NCBI GenBank assembly: GCA_001414485.1
Contig: LLEY01000020.1
Location: 1 to 64,000 of the forward strand
From: Calycina herbarum
Taxonomy: Eukaryota; Ascomycota; Leotiomycetes; Helotiales; Pezizellaceae
Reading direction: 5' to 3'
DNA: 64,000 nt
The notes beneath the pieces are model-generated. The model did no database searches. It worked only from the letters and a program-made list of their open reading frames with translations, and was not told where the DNA came from. The translations under genes and the position numbers were made by a program. This document shows, one piece after another, positions 12,101-23,997 of the stretch (position 1 is its first letter; each line of letters begins with the position of its first letter).

Positions 12101-15100
12101 ATCGGCTATAGGATTATAAGATTAAATTAATAGAAGGTTATAATCTTAGAAAGTAGAAGCTTTAACTATATAACTAGAATAACTTAGCTTTATTAGAAAG
12201 TTATATCTAATAAGGAATAAAGAAGAGATATATTTGAAAATCTAAATAGTCTATCTCTTTAAATATACTTATTATTAAGAAAAAGAATAACCTAAATAGA
12301 CGAGTATATATTAATTATAGGGAATTAAATAATATAACGATTAAGGACGCTTATCTGTTACTAACTAGCTAGTACTTATAAGACAAGTTAGACTAAGTAA
12401 AGAAATTTATAAAACTAGATTAATAAAACGCTTATAGATTAATTAGGATTAAGATAGGCTATGAATAGAAGACTATGTTTATCTTACTATTAGGACTCTA
12501 TAAGTATATAGTAATGTCTTTTAGTTTAACTAATATACTAGCTACTTATTAGAGATAGAATAATAGTATTCTAGAGGATCTTCTAGAAGTAACTATTATA
12601 TATTACTTAGATAATATATTAATTTTCTTAGAAAATCTAAAAGAATATAAGAGCTATATAAAGGAAGTCTTAAGAAGACTTACTAAAGTAGACTCTTGTT
12701 TAAAACTCTTAAAATATAAGTTTAAGGTTAAGAAAACTCTTTTCCTTAGATAAGTATTTAGCTTAGGAAAAATAGAAATAGATCTAGAAAAGATCTATAT
12801 AGTTATTAAATAGGAATTACTAAAAAACGTTAAAGATATATAATCCTTCTTAAGATTTACTAACTTCTATTAACTATTTATTAAAGACTATATAAAGATT
12901 ATAAAACCTATATTAATACTAATTAGAAAAGCTATAGCTTTTATCTAGAATAAGAAGGCTAAAAAGGCCTTCTAGGAAATTAAAGAACGGTTTATAGTAA
13001 AACCTATCTTATATAATTTTAATTATAAGAAACTAAGTATAATAGGAATAGACGCCTTAGATATAGTAGTAGACACTGTATATCTATAACTAAATAAAAT
13101 AGGAAAACTTATATCTATAGTATATTTCTTAAAAATATTTAATATAGTATAATAGAACTATAGTATTTATAATAAAGAATTAATAGCTATTATTCTAGCT
13201 CTTAAAGAATAGAGAATTTACCTCTAAAGTATAACGTACCTAGTAATAGTACTTACTAATTATCTAAATCTAAAAACATTTACTATAACTAAGGAACTTA
13301 TTATAAGACGCTTAGCTAGGTAGTCTAAAACCTTAGTAGGATTTAAGATAATTATTTAGTATATTAGTAGAATAAGTAACACTTAAGCTAATACTCTAAG
13401 CTGAAAACTAGGCTATAAGGAAAATAAGAAATACGTTAATATAGTAATATTAAAATATAACGAAAACAGCGACTTAGTACCTACTATATATAAAATAGTA
13501 GTAATAAATAATATCTAGATAGATAAAATTCAGAACCTATATAAAGGTTATAACTAGTACGTAAAAGGGAAACTATAAGTTCCTAGCTTATATATAAGAG
13601 AGTTTATATAAGAATACTATACTACGCCTACTTACAGCTACTAAGGAATTCGTAGAACTCTCTAAAGAATAAGATAATACTACTATATTAATCAGTTATC
13701 TACGATAGTTAAGGAAGTAATAGTAGAATATAATACCTATACTAGGAATAAGACTTCCTATTATACTTCTTATAAACAGATAAATACTACTCTAATACTA
13801 TAAATACTTTAGAAATCGATATCTATAGATTTTATTATTAAATTACTAAAATCTAAAGATCTAATAATAGGAGTTAAGTATAATACTATCCTAGTTATTA
13901 TAAAACAACTTATAAAGTATATAATTCTAATAGTATATATAGAGTTAAGTATAGCTAAGGAATTAGTATTTATATTCTTTAAAGAAGTAGTCTTAAGATA
14001 TAGACTACCTAAAGAAATACTCTTAGACAAAGACAAGCTCTCTATCTTAAAATTTTAGATCGCTCTTATAGAACGATTAAGTATAAAAAGAAAGCTTTCT
14101 ATAGTATTTTACTCTTAAATAAATAGAGGAAATAAACAGATAAATTAAGTAGTTAAAATATACCTTTATTATTATATAAACTACTAGTAAGACAACTAGG
14201 TAGAACTACTACCTCTAGTATAGTTTACCTATAATAGTTTAATAATAAAAACAACGCTTATTACGCTGTTCTACGCTAACTTTAGATATAAACTAACGAT
14301 ATATTAAGAACCTATCTACGACTATTAATAACCAACTTACTTATATTTACGTCTTAAAAATAAAAGAGCTATATAAGGAACTTATAGAGGATTTATAATT
14401 TATAGTCGAAAGAAATATATACTACTATAATAAACAACGTAGTTAGAAGCTAATACTAAAAGAGGGGGATAAAGTCTACTTAATATAAAAGAATATTAAT
14501 ATAAAAAGACTAAGTAATAAACTAGATTATAAAAAACTTAGACTATTTAAAATTAAACAAGTTAAGAGACTTTTGAATTATAAATTAATACTACTAAAAA
14601 TAATAAACATCTACTTAGTATTCTATATATCCTTACTCGAACTAGTACTACTAGGAGCACTACTAGCTCTAATCATAGAAATTTAACTAGTAAACCTAAA
14701 CACTAAATATAAAGTTAAGAGGATTCTTAACTATAAACTTATTAAAGAACAGGTTAAGTATTTAATTAAATAGTTAAATTACCTATACTTAGAAAACACT
14801 TAGAAGCTAAGAACTAATCTTAACTATTACTTAGAGGAACTTTAGAAGTTCTACTACTAAAACCTAGAGTTACCTACATCTTATAGTTAGAAGAGAAGGC
14901 CTTAAGAAAAGCTAAATCAAGAGACGGTTTAGTAACAAAAGCAGAGTTACTAGAAGAAGAAGAGGCTACTAGCTAGGTAATCTCCAACTCCTTCTATTCT
15001 TTCTCCTTCTCTACTCTTTCTTTCTCTTCAGCTTTATTAAGCTCTTATAGGTTAGTAAGACTACGACAGAGTATCTCTTGCTCCTACTTAGCAAGGAAGC

Positions 15101-15527
15101 GTTACTATTTCCGTAAGTAGAGGATTTTCTATATAACTTCTTCCTAAACCTTATAAGCTATCTCCTCTTTCTATTATAACCGCTGCTTCTAGGTATTAAT
15201 AGATTCCTACTTAAAAAGTAAGAGTATTCGGTTTTATATTTCAACATCGTAAGATTTACTCTTCCTAGTATATTCGGAGTATTTAGAACTACTAGGAATA
15301 CTAATATATTAATAACTGGTTTTCGTATTTATATAACAAGTATAGAGAATTATTTCACGTCTTAAACGTTTAATATAAAGAGCGTTAAGAGTTCTATATT
15401 ATTTAAGCTTATTCTTCGAGAGAGGTGTTAACGACATTATAGGAACTAGAGAGGCCGCTTATCTCTTAACGATATTTTCTTAGGCTATACTTAAGTATAT
15501 AGACACGCTAGTCTAAGAAGGGGATAG
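9141..15527 (+). pseudogene. RIP-dead gag-pol interior of gypsy element 2
   Basis: The domain order matches element 1. The reverse-transcriptase box near 12,600-12,620 reads YLDN in place of YLDD. The protease segment near 11,610-11,640 has lost its Asp. The integrase core lies at about 13,810-14,290 and a chromodomain-like stretch near 14,680-14,850. Stop codons occur every few tens of bases. Open frames on the opposite strand over the integrase (13,809-14,036 here; 4915-5142 in element 1) are by-products of RIP base composition. Confidence 0.85.
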
Positions 15528-15990
15528 TATTACAAACCGCGGCTACGTAGTAAGTAGTCTAGACAGCGTTCTAATAGGACAAGGTATAATATCTAGGAAT
15601 AGAAGGTAATATAAGAGGAAATCAGTAGTATAAAAGGTATTTAAGGGTTTTAAGATCTTACTATTATAATACTATTAGAAGTTATATATAGTTATATAAC
15701 GTAATCGCCTATATCGCTCTAATCGCCTTAATCGTAAGCGACGTAAGTAATATAAGTAATATAAGCGATATACTTAGAAACGAAGGTTCTATATAAGACT
15801 AGCACGTCTACTATTAGATAGGAGCTTTGTACTTAACTTTAGTTATTAATCTTATTATCTTATTTAACATCTTTGATATAAGTAACGAGTTTACTTCTAA
15901 GTAAACAACCCGGCGTATCTATACTTCTTACCTGTATACTAACCTTCGAGACTTAGTTATCTTTGTTTAGTTTGTTTAAGTTTCGTTATA
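15528..15990 (+). repeat. 3' LTR of gypsy element 2
   Basis: 463 bp, starting tattacaaaccgcgg (TG mutated to TA) and ending gtttcgttata. Same length as the 5' LTR; the differences seen are mostly C/T or G/A, as expected from RIP after insertion. Confidence 0.9.
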
Positions 15991-16400
15991 CTAAAGCTCT
16001 TTTATAAATAACTCTTATTTAAAATCGAATTACCTATTACTAAGAAAGCTCGCTAACTCTACTTTTTAAGACAGTTACTACGTTAGCAAAGAGTATAAAG
16101 AGAATAGCTTATAAAATAACTCTTTTATCTATAGAGGTACGTATACTTTAAGTAGTAAACGAAGCTCTAAGTAAGCGTCGTAGAGCTAAAAAGGCTCGTA
16201 TACGTTAAGATAGTATACTTACTATAGAGGATATATAGGATATTATATTATAAAAAGACGTAGATAAGCAGATATAACGCGACGTACGTATAGCGGAGAA
16301 GAGTTATAAAGAGAGGTAATCGTCTAGGTAGTACTATAGGATTTATAGAAAAGCTAGTTATAATATATAAACTTGTTAAAAAGCTATAGATATATCTAGT
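15991..16400 (+). pseudogene. Fot1-like transposase, C-terminal part (RIPed)
   Basis: Reading resumes after the gypsy element and its CTAAA duplication. The segment is rich in Lys/Arg (about 16,150-16,320) and ends with a CCHC-like cluster near 16,325-16,385, partly destroyed. A C-terminal basic region followed by a zinc knuckle is common in fungal pogo/Fot1 transposases. Together with 7470-8677 it forms one broken gene. Confidence 0.7.
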
Positions 16401-16526
16401 TTATCGGATTCTAATTAGTTTTAGTTAATTTAATATATTATAGTTGATTTATTAATATTTAAAGTTTAATACTAAGAAAAAGTAGACGACTCGATAATAT
16501 AAGCGACTTAATAATAAACTACGTTA

Positions 16527-17520
16527 CTTTTAGTAGCTTTAGTATAACTATAGACTAGTACTTTATCTTTCTTTATATAATACTTATAGTCTTAATTAAA
16601 CTATAAAATATTCTTTCTCTAGTTAACTAAAGAGTTATATCTCGTAAGCTAAGGCTTCTCGAGTATAATCTTATAAGAGCTAAGCTTAGTAATATAAAAG
16701 CGTTGTTAGTAGTCGATATACTAGCTTATATATAAGTTAAGAGTAATAAAGTAGATAACGTTCTCTACTAACGAAGACGATCTATTAGTTATATAAAGGT
16801 AGCGAGGTTTTATTAAAGGTTTAAGAGTAAAGTTATTTTACTATATATAATTAGAATTAATAAAAGCTTTAGCTAAAGCGCTAGAGTTAAGTATAAAGTA
16901 AGTAGTAAAGGGTTTTATATTATTAGTACTAACTAATTTATAAGAAACCTCTATTATACTCTCTTTCTATCTTTTCTCTAGCGACGATAATATTAAAGCT
17001 TTCTTCTGATTTCTACGTCTCTAGTAGTAACTATCGATAAATACTAGGCTTTTCTCTTAACCTTGTTTATATTCTTGCTCTTCTTACGCTCTTTATTCTA
17101 GCGACGAGCTTCCTTTAATTTAGTATAATCTAAAAGGCTATATATCTTATTATTATAGTAGTAATAGAGATTATACTCTATCTAGAACTTCTTATAAGTA
17201 GTCTTTAACTTAGGAGTCTTAGTCTAGGTCTTATTCTTAATATTCTTCTAAGTCTAGACGTATTTTCCTCTAACTTTTAAGACATCGAGGTCTATTATAT
17301 TAAAGTTAAGAAGTAAAGTAATTAAAGCTAAGATAATTAAAGTAGTAGTAAAAGAGCTAGAGTTGTTCCTAAGATACTAAGTATTATAAATAGCTTAGTT
17401 AATATTATCTTTTTCTTAGATTAGGTTAGCTAAGGTATTAAGTTTAATAGCCGAGGTATAGTAAGAGTCTAAGAGAATATAGTCTTGGCTATCTAGCCTC
17501 TAACGAGGCATCTTTTCTTC
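16527..17520 (-). pseudogene. Older minus-strand retroelement-like fossil with retropepsin-like motif
   Basis: On the minus strand from about 17,515 there is a RIPed frame beginning MPR.RLDSQDY, with stops only where CAG, CAA or TGG are likely ancestors. A frame at 16,845-16,900 contains an LNSSA motif (retropepsin LDSGA with RIP-type changes), and 16,620-16,670 encodes a KIILEKP-type segment typical of retroelement proteases. I could not decide which of two overlapping frames was the real one over 16,900-17,500. The fossil continues at 7351-7095 beyond the Fot1-like insertion. Confidence 0.4.
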
Positions 17521-18369
17521 TTGTTGATTCATAGCCTTGCGAAGGAGAAAGCTTAAAGTATGCTGTACCCACTTCTCGTTCTCAAGGGACTCGAAAACCT
17601 CTTTTCCAGGATACTCCTTCATGATTTGCGTCGTACAAAGAACACCGATGCCTTTATAACTGTTATATCCTCCCACCCATGCTGTGAAGAGAAGAGTCGC
17701 CTTGGCGAGTTTGTAAAGCTCGACGCGCAATTCTTCCAACTTTGCTAGGTCGATCTTCAGTCCCTTGCAAAAATGCCCATCTGTTGACTCGAGGGTTGTT
17801 TTGTTGAGAAAATACCAGTCCGCATCGATGGTGTCTGTTGGATCTTGGTCTTGAAGGGTGTTGGCGCTGCATGGTTTCCAACTTCTCGTTTCGTTATGAA
17901 AAGCTTTCGACTTCTTTACTGGGGGTTCGTCGTGTGCGATACTGATTGCATGTTTCTCGGTTGACTTTGCTTCGTAGTTTCCATCAGAGTGTTTCTTCTC
18001 AGGTGTCACCTCCTTCACTTCTCCAATCTGCGGCTTTGCTGTTTGATCTATATCCGGGACTGCGTTCTCGTACTTGATCTTGAATGCGTACTTGCTCTTG
18101 ATTGTTATCTCCTCTCCAGTGTATTCTGACTCTACTTCATCGTCAACTAGTTGGTGAACTAGTCGTCGAAACCCTTGAACAAACTCTTGGACAAGTGGCT
18201 CTCTCTCTCCTTTTCTCTTTTCCATGTCTTCCAATTCGCAGTCCATACGCACACGCTCCATCTCCCGCATATGCTCATTGCGCATGTGCAGCATCTCCTG
18301 GGTGAGGGCCTTAACCTTGTCAGATAAACCAATGCCATCATTCACTTCCTTCTCCAAATCGTCCGCCAT
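17500..18369 (-). CDS. Hypothetical protein with N-terminal coiled coil, 3' end at the RIP boundary
   Basis: The single-exon frame starts at the ATG at 18,369 and gives 289 aa. An upstream in-frame GTG at 18,390 is not a plausible start. Residues about 1-70 are charged and helical (EMLHMRNEHMREMER) and look like a coiled coil; the middle is Lys/Glu-rich and disordered; residues about 195-280 form a more ordered part with Trp and aromatic residues. I do not recognise a family. The last codons and the TAG stop lie inside the first bases of the RIPed island, so the stop could be a mutated CAG and the native C-terminus may be lost. Base composition is normal up to about 17,525. Confidence 0.6.
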   Translation of the reverse strand: MADDLEKEVNDGIGLSDKVKALTQEMLHMRNEHMREMERVRMDCELEDMEKRKGEREPLVQEFVQGFRRLVHQLVDDEVESEYTGEEITIKSKYAFKIKYENAVPDIDQTAKPQIGEVKEVTPEKKHSDGNYEAKSTEKHAISIAHDEPPVKKSKAFHNETRSWKPCSANTLQDQDPTDTIDADWYFLNKTTLESTDGHFCKGLKIDLAKLEELRVELYKLAKATLLFTAWVGGYNSYKGIGVLCTTQIMKEYPGKEVFESLENEKWVQHTLSFLLRKAMNQQEEKMPR

Positions 18370-20411
18370 GGCTGTGTAGAGGTCGACCACTGCGTTCTGC
18401 GCAGTCAGTCGGCTATGGCTTTTATCTAAGCCATATCGTATATTTGGTAAGTTGGACTATGCGGTTGAAAATATCTTGAAATCTTTCGAAGTGAATATAA
18501 CCGAGAAATACAAACCTTGACGAATCGTGAACCTCAAGTATGGAAAACTCCCTCTCATATAAGCGTTCTCTCAATCTCCATCTTTGGGGCTAGAGAGGGG
18601 ATAGAATTCGCATCAGACACGAGAGACTCCCATGCAGATAGCTCAAACTGAAACAAGAGAATTGACTTTCTTTCTCTATTCTCTTAAACCTGTTAATACA
18701 CCGACAAATTTGATAAACTCGATACAGACTCCTCCCGTTACCTCAATCTCAAGCTCACGAGCCAACTCCACTTCCACTCCTAGTAATCTGAAATAAAATT
18801 CCCAACAAGACGTGCCAAAGCCTAAAAACATGTATAGCGTAAAGCCTTCCAGCCGGTCAGGATAATCATTTCCAAGTTCAAACCCTTTAATTCCTCAAGC
18901 CAATCGACATCGGTTCTTCTTGATGACTCAACACATCTTCAAACAATTAAATCAATCCGAGATATCTTGCAGTATAGACCCTGAATGAAAATACGGACTT
19001 TTACAATGTGGACTTCCCGATGACTTGCAACTCCAAACGGCGATATGTCATCTCAATTCTCCATCATAGAAACATCTACTAAGCCTCTCGTCAACGATCC
19101 GGGACAACAACACCCTGTAACCACCTCCCCAAATTCTAATTGCAACCCCCTCCTATCAAAAAAGACAGAAACACTGAGTCCCCCAAAGTTCCAAAAAAGC
19201 CAATGTTACGACGTAACCTACGAACCCCAATCTCAAAAACATCAATCCCCCAAACCCAGGACCCAACAAATGTGAATTTTAACTTACCGCGCCTGGCGCC
19301 CTTCAAAACCTTCCCCCATTTCTACCACACCAGAAGCGAGGGGGGGGGAAAGGGGGGGATCCACATATGAAAGACACACCTACATGTCATTCAAGAAACC
19401 GAGGCACAACGTCCAACCACAAATACCCCCCACTAAAGAAATTGATCTCTCTCACCCAACCATTTCCTCGCCTCACCCAAACAAACCCCTCTCTACACCA
19501 TCCATATCCATACCAGAAATTCCCTCCCCGCCTCCCCGCTTCCTCTCTCCCAACCAACCGACCCTCTGCCAACCCTGCCAACCCATTTCCCTCGTACCCT
19601 CCAACCACTACTAGTAGAGGTCTCATCAAAATCCCTACCTCACAGTGACCTGACCCCACCAAAGGCAGGGCAAACTCGAAAAACCCAACGAGTAGTCTAT
19701 TCCTTTTCAAGCGAGCTCATCGCCTTACATACTCCCAACCAACCACTTCATTTTTAAAAGAAAATTAAAATTCAACCCTCCTCTCTACCCATCCATAAAC
19801 TATTGCAGCGGAACTATGATCAGACTCCAGAAACCTCCCCCCACCTCCTATTCAAGCATCAAAGGTACCGAACAAAAGTCATCCACAACAAAAAATCACA
19901 CATCACAAAACCCGAGAAGAAAAGTATAGGCGGAAAAATATAAAAATATCTGATACTCATCAAAGGTATCCTATCCTATCCTACTCGCCATCTCATTCGC
20001 TCCAAATAAATATATACTAGCCATGAACCCATTTCCTTTTCCCAAAAACAAAAACGAACACCATTCAATCCATCACTCATGAAAAGCATCCGAACCAAGC
20101 CCACATGTAATTTTTCCAACGACAAGGGGCATAATAAACCCACTCCATCCAAAAAAAAAAGAACTCCCCCGAATTATAAAATACCTCCCCCATAATCCTT
20201 ATCATATAAACCTACGTGCGTGCTTTCCCAATTTTGTATGCACAGGCAGGAAAAGAGCATCTTTCTTTCATTATCCATCTTCATGCCCAAAACCCGAAAC
20301 TCCGAAGCGTTAAAGACGCCAAACTCATGCAAACTTGATATGTACGACCCTTCCAGGCCCATCTCGGTTCAATAATCCAGAGATGTAAAATATGTAATAC
20401 TCCCTCTTCTC
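18370..20411. other. Gene-free stretch with strong C-over-G strand bias
   Basis: This lies upstream of the 18,369 start and downstream of the arrestin stop at 20,412. From about 19,040 to 20,160 the plus strand is very rich in C and A and poor in G, apart from a short G-rich patch at 19,333-19,358. Open frames on both strands here are proline- or glycine-rich by-products of composition. No gene is seen; part is probably the arrestin 3' UTR. Confidence 0.6.
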
Positions 20412-23131
20412 TCAATTCGTTGCTCCAATCGTCACCGGTGCTGTCAAAGCAGCCAAAGTCTCCGCATTGAACATGAACTGCCGATCAATTTCCATCGATC
20501 GCGCAACTCTCCCACCAGGCGTTCTCGGGTTGGCGATATTGACACGTCCCCGATTCGATGCTCGGGTCGAGTCCTCGTCATCAGTATGATCATCGTCATA
20601 CTGACTTAATCTCGAAAAATAATCCGCTAGACCATCGTGACTTGGCGTACCGATGACATTGTCGTATGGAGGTGGCGGAGTTGCAATCGGTGGTGGAGGC
20701 TCCTCGGCATCGAACGCTGGCGGGTTGTAACTTGGGTTTCGGAGCATGTGTATCGGTCGCTGCACATTCACGCCAGTAGATAGGTGAGCTTGTGGTGGCC
20801 TCGCAAGCTCAGGAACTTCCGGTTGCTCAGCACCATTCATGTTGCCCAGAGTTGGGATGCTGCCAGATGAAGAAGTGGGAGTTTGGGCGCTGTGAGCCGC
20901 GTTTGGACATCCACACATGCGAAGAGGCTCCTGAATACCGGAATTTGGTCCGGAGTATTCTGGGAGGGCCAAGTTCGCTTGCGTTGCCCGACAACTGAGA
21001 ATCGTAAAAGGAGAATCGATAGAAATCTCAAAATGGCGTCTCTTTTTGCCAGTTGGATCGTCGGCGTCCACCCGAGATATGCGCATAATAATCTGAAGCC
21101 ATGTTAGTATTTGTTATGTCTTCATCAAGTAGATTGGTGCATACCTTGATCCAGTGATGGACGCTCACACATTTCCACGTGCAGTCTGGAACTAGCCGTT
21201 TCGCCCTTTCTTTTTCCATCATCTCACAAGTAGGTAATTGCACATTCATTTCCATCTCCGTCTGGCCCCAGAACTGTTCCAAGCCAAGATTAAGATCACC
21301 AAGTAGGTTTTCTGAGGCTTCTGGCAGAGGCTCGGGGTCAATTCCGAGCTGATTTGCTTCATACTGTCTTCTTCTTTCGGCATTTTGGCGTGCGTGCGCT
21401 CGGTCCTCGTGACTCAACTCTCCACCAGCCAGAACGTTTACTTCTGATCCAACAAACTGCTTATCCAAAGGCTTTCCGGCCACTTTCTCGAGCAAGAGTA
21501 GTTTCCTTGATGCGTCCTTTCTCGTTACCCTCCTGTTGTTGGTGAAGTATTCGATGTTTTCGCTGATATAAATCTTGATCTTGTGAACCTGAACCTTGGC
21601 TAACGGCGTGAGTTTGAATGCAATAGGCATTTTCGAGCCTAGCGGAAATGATTTCCCCGAAATCATAATTTCGTATTGCAGTTGGTCCTCCCATTTTCGG
21701 CTAATTGAGATTGGCTCAACTAACTCCAAGGAGTCTTCTGATGGGGTACGAACCACGGGAATTTCCTTGAATCCTTGAAGATCTGATTTGAATGTACCCG
21801 CTCGTTCTACTACCGCCTCCAACATCCAAGCGACTGAAGCTAGGGGTAACTTGATGGTTTCCGGGCTGTTGTTATCGATCGGAAGCTCAAAGCTGTACTC
21901 GTACACCCCTGGGTGGAAAAGTTTATAACCCTTTTGTTGTGGTGTGGGACCGAACGGTGAATCACCCTTTTGGAAACTCCGGGATTGGTTGTTTTGTAAG
22001 GATAATCTCTTCAGTTCTCGGGCTGTTGTCAAGGTGCTTGATCTGTTTGATCTATTTGCGAGGGTCGGTAAGGAGAAGACGCTTGTATGGGGTGAGTTTG
22101 ATACATCCGTTGAGTTTGATAAGCTGGTAAGGTTCGTGACTGAGGAGTTTGCCGACTTGTCCCGGAATGTGTAATTGCAGTGCGTACCATATCCATTTTC
22201 CGAGCCTTCATAGAGAGCATTGAAAAAGGGTAACACCTGACATCTAAGCGAACTTTCTTCAAAGTTTTGTGTCTTTTCTGGGGGGATGCCTATAATGTTA
22301 TTAGCTTTGTTTTGGTATTGAAATGCAATAGTAGAAAAACATACCTTCTGGCCACTCTGTTCGGGCTTTTCCCGTAAATTTGAGGGTCACCGCCTTAATC
22401 TTTGCGCTCTTGGTAACATTCAATAGTAGTTTTCCCCTGAGAATTGCTGTTGAAGTTGATGGAGAATCTCTGGTTGTCCCATCATGATCGAGCCCCGAGA
22501 GAAAAATTACAGGTTCGGCCAACTGAATATAACATGAAACACCATTTCCCGAGCAAATAGGTTTCTCAACCTCCACACTCCTTTTTACTGGCATTATCGG
22601 GGCAGCATTGGCATGGTTCTGCCTGGCCCCGCGGCTATCTAAACTTGGTCGAACCGGCATCGTGTTGGCATCCAACGCGGGGGGACCTGAACTGATCCTC
22701 CTAGCGTACAAAGACGTAGGATCTGCCTCAGCAACTGATAATGATGCCCTCGCTGATCTGTCAACCTCCGGGCTATTTGATCTTGTGGAGCTCGCGGCCG
22801 AGGAGGACGAGGCGGAAAAGGTGGAAGAGAATGGAGAGAAGACGGCTCCAAACACCCGCTTTGCGTTCTCGCGAGAAGCCAGCTTTCCTAACTCTACTCG
22901 TATACGGGAGGGTTTCTTTGGTTTGGGTGCTGGTGGTTGGGGGCGCAATTCGAGAGGCACGAAACCCGCGGGTAATCGAGTGATATGTATGGAATGGGGT
23001 CGGCGTTGTCTTGGTCGACAAGGAGGCGAGGGAAGACCGATGACCTGGGCCTTGAGAGCGAGAGCGGTAGCTGGGGTATAAAAAATCGTGCCTCGGGTAG
23101 AATAATAAGAAAAAGAAACCGAATCTGCCAT
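20412..23131 (-). CDS. Alpha-arrestin (ART family) trafficking adaptor with PY motif
   Basis: Three exons: 23,131-22,345, 22,289-21,145 and 21,092-20,412, giving 870 aa. Introns of 55 and 52 bp have GTATG starts and AG ends, and all phases close. Alpha-arrestins recruit Rsp5-type HECT ubiquitin ligases to membrane transporters and so control their endocytosis. An arrestin-N-like strand pattern occupies about residues 195-265 (YIQLAEPVIFLSG, ILRGKLLLNV, VTLKFTGKA). An arrestin-C-like part spans about 350-640 (YEYSFELPI, WMLEAVVERAG, PVVRTPSEDSL). A PPPPY motif near residue 780 is a WW-domain ligand. A Ser/Pro-rich N-terminal extension of about 190 residues precedes the fold. The ATG at 23,131 was chosen because the frame further upstream begins only with TTG. 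The exact orthologue (Rod1, Rog3, Aly or CreD type) is not resolved. Confidence 0.85.
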
Positions 23132-23952
23132 TGTGATTGTTAACTCTGCAGTTTCCAAAAAACGAAAAGCAGTCAGTCTTGGGGACTAGGGAGAAGGGTG
23201 GTCTTAGAGAAAAAGAAGGATGGGTCTGTGTTCAGCCATTGCCGTTTGCAGTAATGGAGAGAATGTTAAATGCAACGACTTCAGGAGTCCAATACATCAG
23301 ATGTGAAGTGTCATCCAAAACACCAGCGCAGGGAAGAGCCCGTGAAGGTTTGGGAGAGAGGGAGGCCGTGGGGTTTTGCCCACGAAGATGCAGATTGCCC
23401 ATCATGCGACAGCGTGTAGGGGGAGGATGTCGAGGGTGGTAGGATGGTAGGATGGTAGGTGGTAGGCAGTGGTCTGAGTGGTACAATAGAGAACTGGGTG
23501 GTATAGGGTCACTCACCAAGCGGTGTATGGATTGATTTGTTGTCACGGGCGTCAACCAGGAGAACCTTACCTAGGGAAAGGTTTGGGTGGTTTCCCGTTG
23601 CCGTCGCCAGCACATGAGCGCAAATAGCACTAGTCCAGTCCAGCACAAGCACAAGTATCCAGCACTTTCCTTCCAGGTTCTTTCTCAGTTCAAGGCTTTC
23701 CGTGCGATGCGCTTGAAATCGGTCGCAGTGCTTGCTCTTGCTCTTGCTCTTACTTCCTTCTGCTGCAGTGCAGTGTTCCTGACCCCGGTTCGGAGTGGGT
23801 CAATGACGCATGTACGCCCAATGAGGGGGACTTGAGTGAGTCGAAAGCAGAACTGTCGATTCAGGGCAAGAGGGCTCGAGTAGGGGACGGGAGAGGGTAG
23901 GAGCGAGGGAGGAAGACGAAGAGGTGTAAGGTAGTGGAGGTGTAGAAGCAAG

Positions 23953-23997
<45 letters not shown>

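Larger units (their letters stand above)
8678..15990 (+). mobile_element. Complete chromovirus (Ty3/gypsy) element 2, RIPed
   Basis: The element is 7,313 bp with two 463-bp LTRs, a purine tract before the 3' LTR and a perfect 5-bp target duplication. Its interior aligns by eye with element 1, including the gag knuckle, protease, reverse transcriptase, integrase and chromodomain. It is inserted into the transposase gene of a Fot1-like transposon, so it is younger than that transposon. It is fully inactivated by RIP-type mutations. Confidence 0.9.
7354..16524 (+). mobile_element. Fot1/pogo-type DNA transposon (Tc1-mariner), split by gypsy element 2
   Basis: Inverted terminal repeats pair 7354-7400 with 16477-16524 in opposite orientation. 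Each contains two direct copies of a ttatcgagtcgtcta-type unit, and both ends are flanked by TA, the target used by this superfamily. Removing the nested gypsy element (8678-15990 plus one CTAAA) leaves about 1.85 kb, the usual size of Fot1/Pot2 elements. The transposase is heavily RIPed and dead. Confidence 0.8.

Noticed and set aside
19045..19710. Overlapping proline-rich and glycine-rich open frames on both strands
   Set aside because: They follow from the C-rich composition; there is no start context, domain or consistent coding bias.
22608..23081. 157-codon plus-strand frame
   Set aside because: It is antisense to the Ser/Pro-rich N-terminal extension of the arrestin gene, which has supported exons and splice sites.
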